Program-made: the position numbers and the translations under genes | Assembly: GCA_030142905.1 (NCBI GenBank) | Contig: JASJOG010000003.1 | Coordinates: forward strand, 248,001 to 312,000 | Length of the DNA stretch: 64,000 nucleotides | Reading direction: 5' to 3' | Source of the DNA: Heliopora coerulea | Lineage: Eukaryota > Cnidaria > Anthozoa > Scleralcyonacea > Helioporidae | Shown here: positions 59,501 through 64,000 of the stretch, in pieces | How the letters are laid out: each line of letters begins with the position of its first letter | Numbering within the stretch: position 1 is the first letter of the stretch | The notes under the pieces: generated by a model | What the model was told of the DNA's origin: nothing | The model's input: only the letters and a program-made list of their open reading frames with translations | The model's database searches: none

Positions 59501-60033
59501 AAGAGCATAGTGAAGTTAGCGATGAAGGAGGTTCATGAAAATGAATGGAGAGAAAACGTTATGAGTAACCCCCAGCTGAAAATTTACGCAATGGTTCATG
59601 AGAAATTGGAAACAATTTTTTGGTGGCACTTGGCAAGGAAGTATCCGGATTATCTGGGAGAAATAACTGATGTTTTACGCATTTTATGTGGTTCGTATAC
59701 CATGGGGGTAAACGAATTAAGGATTTTGAAAATATCAATGTAGAATGTGAAAGATGTCACATGGCTTGCAGCAAACCGTTAAAACATATCTTGTTGTATT
59801 GTAGAGAGTCTGAGGTTGAAAGAAATATATTTTAGGATTGGGTAATGGATACCTTACCACTTAATATCTCAGTGGAACTGCATCTATTGGACGATGACGA
59901 GTTCATCGAAGCAATTTTTGGGGATATGAGAGGTTTAAAAAATTTGAGTAATTTATGTGATAATGAGAAAGACAAATTCTTTTTGAGGACGGCGAAATAC
60001 ATTTCATATATTAGGGTATATTTTTTTAATTAA
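56550..60033 (+). pseudogene. LINE ORF2: AP-endonuclease + reverse transcriptase, frameshifted
   Basis: Endonuclease: TTWNCG, VTEHWL, GQGGVAILW, then frameshift near 56803, VYLPS, ILGDFNAH, SVLDYIFVD and AYHLPV. Reverse transcriptase: LPNGKASGFDGITYEHIKNG, VDVKKACDTVW, a frameshift near 58575, GTRQGGVLSPWLYLVYVNDL, FADDLTMIS. C-terminus: after a third shift near 59720, CERCHMACSKPLKHILLYC (CCHC), a TAG at 59833, and the tail to 60033. DDL instead of the usual YADD has F before ADD. Three shifts against one intact ORF1 is uneven decay. Confidence 0.85.
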
Positions 60034-60123
60034 TACTTTGCTATTGTAAATAATTTAAATTCTTCTCTTTGGACTTTGTAATCAATTTATTTACTCCTCT
60101 AATAAGGGGGCAATAAAGAATTA

Positions 60124-60398
60124 TACTCACCCATATACCAAATCAAAAGAGAACGTTTCTTTAGAAAAATTCATGACAATTCTCTAGAGCAGTATAGTCA
60201 TGCAAAGGTCAGCTGAAATTGTAAAATATATCACTAGGGTAGTCGTTTTTTTAATATTTTAGGTTTATATGCTTTATTTAGACAATAGTTCTAGGTTTAC
60301 TGAAACGGCTCCTCGAAAAGCAAAGTCCACATGGGTGAGTAACTGTTCTCAAATAAGTTTAAATAACATTTTAGGCACTGAAGTCGTGGCCAAAACGT
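60124..60398. repeat. 275-bp direct repeat, downstream copy
   Basis: 274 of 275 bases equal the upstream copy; followed by unrelated 'ggaaatactataaacg', so it is not the start of a complete second element. Confidence 0.9.
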
Positions 60399-62263
60399 GG
60401 AAATACTATAAACGATGATTTGTGTAGAACGAAGACGGCGTCGTTGATACTCCAAAGCCTTCAGGTTATTCATTTCTCTTGCTTTAAATGAGAAATACTA
60501 TCGTGAGAACACGTTTTCGTCCACATTCTCATTGCATTTGCTTAAAACTCTAATGTATTCTAAAATACCGCAAACTTTCGAAAATACCCACTGGGTTTAT
60601 TTGTTCAAAAGATTTCTTCTAACAAGCTTATATTTGGCGAGGGCTCTTCTCGGGGCAGGAAGGCTTTGTACTCAAGGTAATTTTGCATTCTAAAATGGCT
60701 TGGCCTTTTTAATGGAACTGTGCGTCTAAAATTTTTCGCGGTGCACATAACGACATAGTACGTAAAACAGCTAAACATCCACGGGCCGCACAAATCCATT
60801 ACTATTAAATTTGAAGTCGAGTCCTGAGATATTTTAGGAGGGTTATTTTTGGAAGGATTTTGCGTCTGAGTTGGAAGTCTACGGTATAGGAAATAGGAGT
60901 TTCAAAAAAGACTAAAATTAGTTTAAAGATAGCTCTTACCAACTTAATTCATAATAACATGTCATCCATTCTTTAGATTGTTTGAGCTAATTTAAGTTTA
61001 GATGACATTGTGGTTAAATGCACAGCCGCATCTTTTTAATCAGGCACTCGATGGGGGCAACGGCTGATATTTGAACCACCATTTCGATGAAACGAATTAG
61101 ATGAAAACTATTTCAGAGCAGGGAACTGAACCCTCATAAATAGGACAGGATTGGATATCATGAATGACACACGTCCAAATAACCTCAGTAACTAGAAGCA
61201 GCCTTCCTGGCGTTATGGGATAGGTTTATCCTTTCCACCTTACAGTAAACGAAGCCAGGTGAGTAATTCTTGTCTCTGACGTAGTGAGTACATCACTCGG
61301 CGGCCAGAGTTTGAATGTCGGATGGGACGGTCAGAAAAAGTGTTTTGTGGCTAGACTTTACTGGAAGTTCCTTCTACCTACTGATATATAAAGGCAGACT
61401 GTGTAAACAAGTATTTTCATGTCACGTTCACTGTTATGCTCAAGTACTGATTTTGTTTTAAATTAAAAAATAAACTACTATCAAAATAACACCGGTTATG
61501 AAGTAGTTTTGAATTTCTCATTAAATAAAATAATCGTTTCTGTCATCTTTTTTGTACAAACGTTTAAGACCATATAGGTACGTTAATTCCAGTATAAACG
61601 AGATGAAGGTTTCCGAAAATACAGTTCCTGGTGTATGCGAAAAGTTTCCGAAACGTTTTAGAAACAAAGTTTCTCTAATTAGAGCACAGTTGTATTTTGC
61701 GAAACAAGTTTCGGAAACTATCAAAAACTTTGGGTTAAGTTGTCCAGGGGGACTTTTTTCGGAAACATTTTTAGTGCATGCTGGGCATTATAGGAAATCG
61801 TCACTTACTCTTTGATTACTATACTTTCCCAAGTGGTTGTAACGTTTTCTCTACCACATCATAAAACATATTTAAATAATACTTGTCATAGAAAGAAATT
61901 CGGTCGAGAACTTATCCAAAATTTTGAGACGAACACAATATGCAATTGATTATGCTATCTATATGTAAAAAAACGGGTACAACCATGGAGGTGACTGGGG
62001 TGATGGTAGCAATTTCTCGCCGAATTGGTTAGTCGCTTCTTTGGTTTTTGAAATACGGAAAAGGAATTTTTACGAACAGCATGCATTTTCTGCGGGCTTC
62101 GTGAATTCCAAAATTTAAAACTTTTTCGACGTATGTGGTCCCAAAAATATCAACCCGGAAGTCGTTCACAAACCTCAAAGTTGCTTCTACGTAACGGAAA
62201 TCATGGTTTTGCACCCTTAGGTTACAGAGTCAGAAGAAAGATATTCTTCAATCAGCTTTTATC
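60399..62263. other. Spacer between the LINE and the membrane-protein gene
   Basis: No exon found. Repeated 'gtttccgaaa / tttcggaaac' words cluster at 61610-61770. Confidence 0.4.
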
Positions 62264-62552
62264 TCACACAACAGTTTCAGCACGATTTGCAGCCTTTTGT
62301 TCATTCGGCTCTTCACGATTCCTGACATTTATATCTTCTAACCCAATACCACTTTCGTTATCTAGGGAAACGACTGAAGGATCTCCGCTTTTCTCCTCAT
62401 CTTTGGGTTCCTCTCGTAAACGTTCATAAGATCCTGCTTCACGCATTTTGGACGGCCCAGATTTCGAATTAAGTCCGGGATGAAACTGGTTATCATACGT
62501 AGGTGTCGATACATCGGTGGGAGGCGTTGGAAGGGGAGCACTGGTATCATAT
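62264..62552 (-). CDS. Unidentified membrane protein, last exon (cytoplasmic-type tail)
   Basis: Acceptor ttttgcag at 62553-62560, TGA at 62266-62264. 95 residues after a split Gly: YDTSAPLPTPPTDVSTPTYD, SGPSKMREAGSYERLREEPK and LDNESGIGLEDINVRN; proline/serine rich then acidic, no Cys. YERL and similar tyrosine motifs could be sorting or phosphorylation sites (speculative). Family not recognised. Confidence 0.65.
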
Positions 62553-62610
62553 CTGCAAAACACGAATAAACCTTAGAAGTGCTTTAATACAGCCGAAAAA
62601 CATTATTTAC

Positions 62611-62699
62611 CCTCTACTGTACACTTCTGTAATCCCCGTCATAGTAAAAGCGAATACATCAGTGACACAACAATGCAACATCAAATTGCAGGGTACGAT
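62611..62699 (-). CDS. Unidentified membrane protein, penultimate exon (transmembrane segment)
   Basis: Acceptor tttctcag at 62700, donor GTAAAT at 62610. IVPCNLMLHCCVTDVFAFTM then TGITEVYSR and two bases completing Gly with the next exon. Only this frame is open and phases fit. Hydrophobic, cysteine-bearing, probably a membrane helix. Upstream exons were not found before 64000, so the gene continues outside or has a long intron. Confidence 0.6.
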
Positions 62700-62897
62700 C
62701 TGAGAAATATGACCAGCAGATTTAGCAACCAAGAGACGACCTTCATTCAAAATTGTTCATTTCCGTTCCTGTGAACTTGATATTGTCTTATCAATGAATT
62801 TAATTTGCATTTCCTCATATATATATATATATATACGTGAACGTTTTAGTTTACGAAATACAAAGAGGGCTCAATAACGCACAGAAAGAGCAAATAG

Positions 62898-63016
62898 AAT
62901 TATATCGCTTACCTCAAAAAGTCACTACAGCCTGTTTCATCTTGAGAAAGAATCTTCAGGTGAAGATTCTTTCTCAAGATGAAACAGGCTGTAGTGACTT
63001 TTTGAGGTAAGCGATA

Positions 63017-63021
<5 letters not shown>
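62898..63021. repeat. Perfect palindrome, 61-bp arms, 2-bp loop
   Basis: 62898-62958 and 62961-63021 are exact complements around GG ('gaatcttca gg tgaagattc'). Such a length without mismatch implies recent formation. Confidence 0.9.
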
Positions 63022-63055
<34 letters not shown>

Positions 63056-63469
63056 TGCCCACTACCTGGAAACTGCATGACCTCTAACATAATCTACAAA
63101 GCCGAAATCTCGCAAGCCGACAGCACGGAAAAGAAATTCTACATAGGTATGACAGCCCACCCATTCAAACATTGCTACAACAACCATACGAAATCATTCC
63201 GCGACCATAAATACTCGAGCAAGACCGTTTTATCAAACTACGTGTGGGGATTAAAGGACGAAGGAAAGGACTTTACAGTTAACTGGTCTATTTTAAAACG
63301 CGCAAAAGGATATGAAAGTGGAGCAAAGCGATGTAACCTTTGTCTCGAAGAGAAGTTATTTATTATGAAAGCCGACAAAAAGAACCTACTAAATAAGCGA
63401 ACCGAAATATTCTCAACATGCCGACACAGGAATAAATTTCTCATTAACAAAATTAACACACCCCGTTGA
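63056..63469 (+). CDS. Penelope-like element, GIY-YIG endonuclease fragment
   Basis: Open frame from CPLPGNCMTSNIIYKAEI to INTPR-stop. Motifs: NIIYKAEI and KKFYIGMTAHPFK (the Y and the Y-IG core), NNHTKSFRDH, VLSNYVWGLKDEGKDF, WSILKR, RCNLCLEEKLFIMK, LLNKRTEIFSTCRHRNKF. This is the endonuclease domain that ends Penelope-like proteins (family knowledge). It begins right after (TA)n, so the reverse transcriptase is lost, and there is no start codon before M8. The catalytic-domain sequence itself is undamaged. Confidence 0.75.
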   Translation, partial: CPLPGNCMTSNIIYKAEISQADSTEKKFYIGMTAHPFKHCYNNHTKSFRDHKYSSKTVLSNYVWGLKDEGKDFTVNWSILKRAKGYESGAKRCNLCLEEKLFIMKADKKNLLNKRTEIFSTCRHRNKFLINKINTPR

Positions 63470-63553
63470 CGTACGGCAATGAGATCACCGGACTATTTTT
63501 ACCTGATGACGTACGAGACTGTATAAAAGAATAACTAAACCAGGATCTGGACA

Positions 63554-63599
63554 GTTGTCTGATGATCGTCCAAAAAGATGTGAAACTCTGAGTAACAAC
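63554..63599 (+). ncRNA. Hammerhead ribozyme, intact core
   Basis: Stem I GUUGU/ACAAC; CUGAUGA exact; stem II CGUC/GAUG with loop CAAAAA; GAAA exact; stem III CUC-U-GAG; U16.1, A17 (GUA) directly before stem I. Lies 85 bp after the GIY-YIG stop. Same positions paired as at 42797 with different bases. Confidence 0.75.
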
Positions 63600-63619
63600 C
63601 CAGAATTTTAAGCTTATTC

Positions 63620-63655
<36 letters not shown>

Positions 63656-63688
63656 ATCAGTATAAGTTCAATCTTTATTTTATTTTCA

Positions 63689-63717
63689 ACGTTTCGGGGC
63701 CTGCCCCTTTATCAACA
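63689..63717 (-). ncRNA. Decayed hammerhead-like motif, minus strand
   Basis: UUGAUAA, hairpin GGGGC-AG-GCCCC, GAAA, CGUUG. Two core changes. Probably belongs to a further Penelope-like copy that runs past the right edge. Confidence 0.35.
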
Positions 63718-64000
63718 ATAACGAAATATCCCGGGGGAGCACTTGTATTCACATTTTTTTGGAGATGGGCATGAGGGTTTAAGTGATTTAGTGGTGAAAA
63801 TTATTGATAAGACGAATACAAGGGATCCCACGGAGAGAGAGAGCTTTTGGGTATATAAATTAAACACATTTTTACCATATGGGTTAAACCTTCGGGATTT
63901 TTAATTTACATTTTTTAATATTTTGTAAAGATTTATGATAATTAGAAAATTTTTTGCTATATAAGTTAGTTCTATCTGCTATCGTGTTACTCTTGATAAA

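Larger units (their letters stand above)
54828..60123 (+). mobile_element. Near full-length two-ORF non-LTR retrotransposon
   Basis: ORF1 (54844-56535) is open; ORF2 (56550-60033) has AP-endonuclease, reverse transcriptase and a CCHC knuckle but three frameshifts. The 3' end reads 'gggggcaataaagaatta'. Flanked by 275-bp direct repeats. Clade is not settled; domain order fits the Jockey/CR1/L1-like group. Confidence 0.85.
62818..63660 (+). mobile_element. Penelope-like element fragment with ribozyme
   Basis: Order: (TA)n, 61-bp-arm palindrome, (TA)n, GIY-YIG C-terminus, hammerhead, (TA)n. The reverse transcriptase is absent. The same order, more decayed, occurs in LIAS intron 9. Confidence 0.7.

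Noticed and set aside
54553..60398. LTR retrotransposon reading of the 275-bp repeats
   Set aside because: The interior has AP-endonuclease and non-LTR reverse transcriptase, no integrase or protease, and the repeats lack TG...CA ends.
63493..63505. CTGATGA at 63493 as a further hammerhead
   Set aside because: No GAAA or stem II partner follows within range.

Overview
The window looks like genomic DNA of an early-branching marine animal, most likely an anthozoan cnidarian (coral or sea anemone). That is inference: genes are split by canonical GT-AG introns, the DNA is AT-rich, and it is dense in Penelope-like, LINE, tRNA-SINE, hAT and Tc1/mariner debris. No rRNA, CRISPR, operon or bacterial feature is present.

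Two conserved host genes can be assembled exon by exon and share a divergent promoter. On the minus strand, a BAG1-type co-chaperone (ubiquitin-like domain plus BAG domain) runs from its ATG at 22994 to a stop at 5842. On the plus strand, mitochondrial lipoyl synthase (LIAS) runs in 11 exons from an ATG at 23111 to a stop at 44851. Only 116 bp separate the two start codons. At the right end, the last two exons of an unidentified membrane protein lie on the minus strand (62264-62699). A small secreted-type ORF (10935-11171, minus) and a coding-like block in LIAS intron 1 (24572-25140, minus) are possible further genes.

The rest is mostly mobile DNA. 1-5 kb: hAT-like remnant, a pair of inverted repeats, a TA-flanked MITE and a TIR element carrying a broken HIRAN-like ORF. 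5.9-22.9 kb: BAG1 introns with LINE and SINE pieces, a PHD-finger ORF fragment, a hAT element with perfect 8-bp target duplication (16217-19795) that holds a second MITE, and another MITE at 22662-22850. 30-36 kb: tRNA-SINEs in LIAS introns. 37-43 kb (LIAS intron 9): an RTE-like LINE with C-terminal C2H2 fingers, split by a fold-back SINE pair, then a Penelope-like graveyard with hammerhead ribozymes, palindromes and (TA)n tracts. 46.6-50 kb: a CR1/L2-like LINE interrupted by a DD34E Tc1/mariner element. 50.5-54.2 kb: hAT derivative and fold-back elements. 54.5-60.4 kb: a near full-length two-ORF LINE bracketed by 275-bp direct repeats. 62.8-63.7 kb: a second Penelope-like fragment with an intact hammerhead.

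The most interesting signal is the hammerhead/Penelope system: two motifs with complete catalytic cores and paired stems, one perfectly folded copy with a damaged core, and several decayed relatives, all tied to GIY-YIG fragments, long palindromes and (TA)n tracts.
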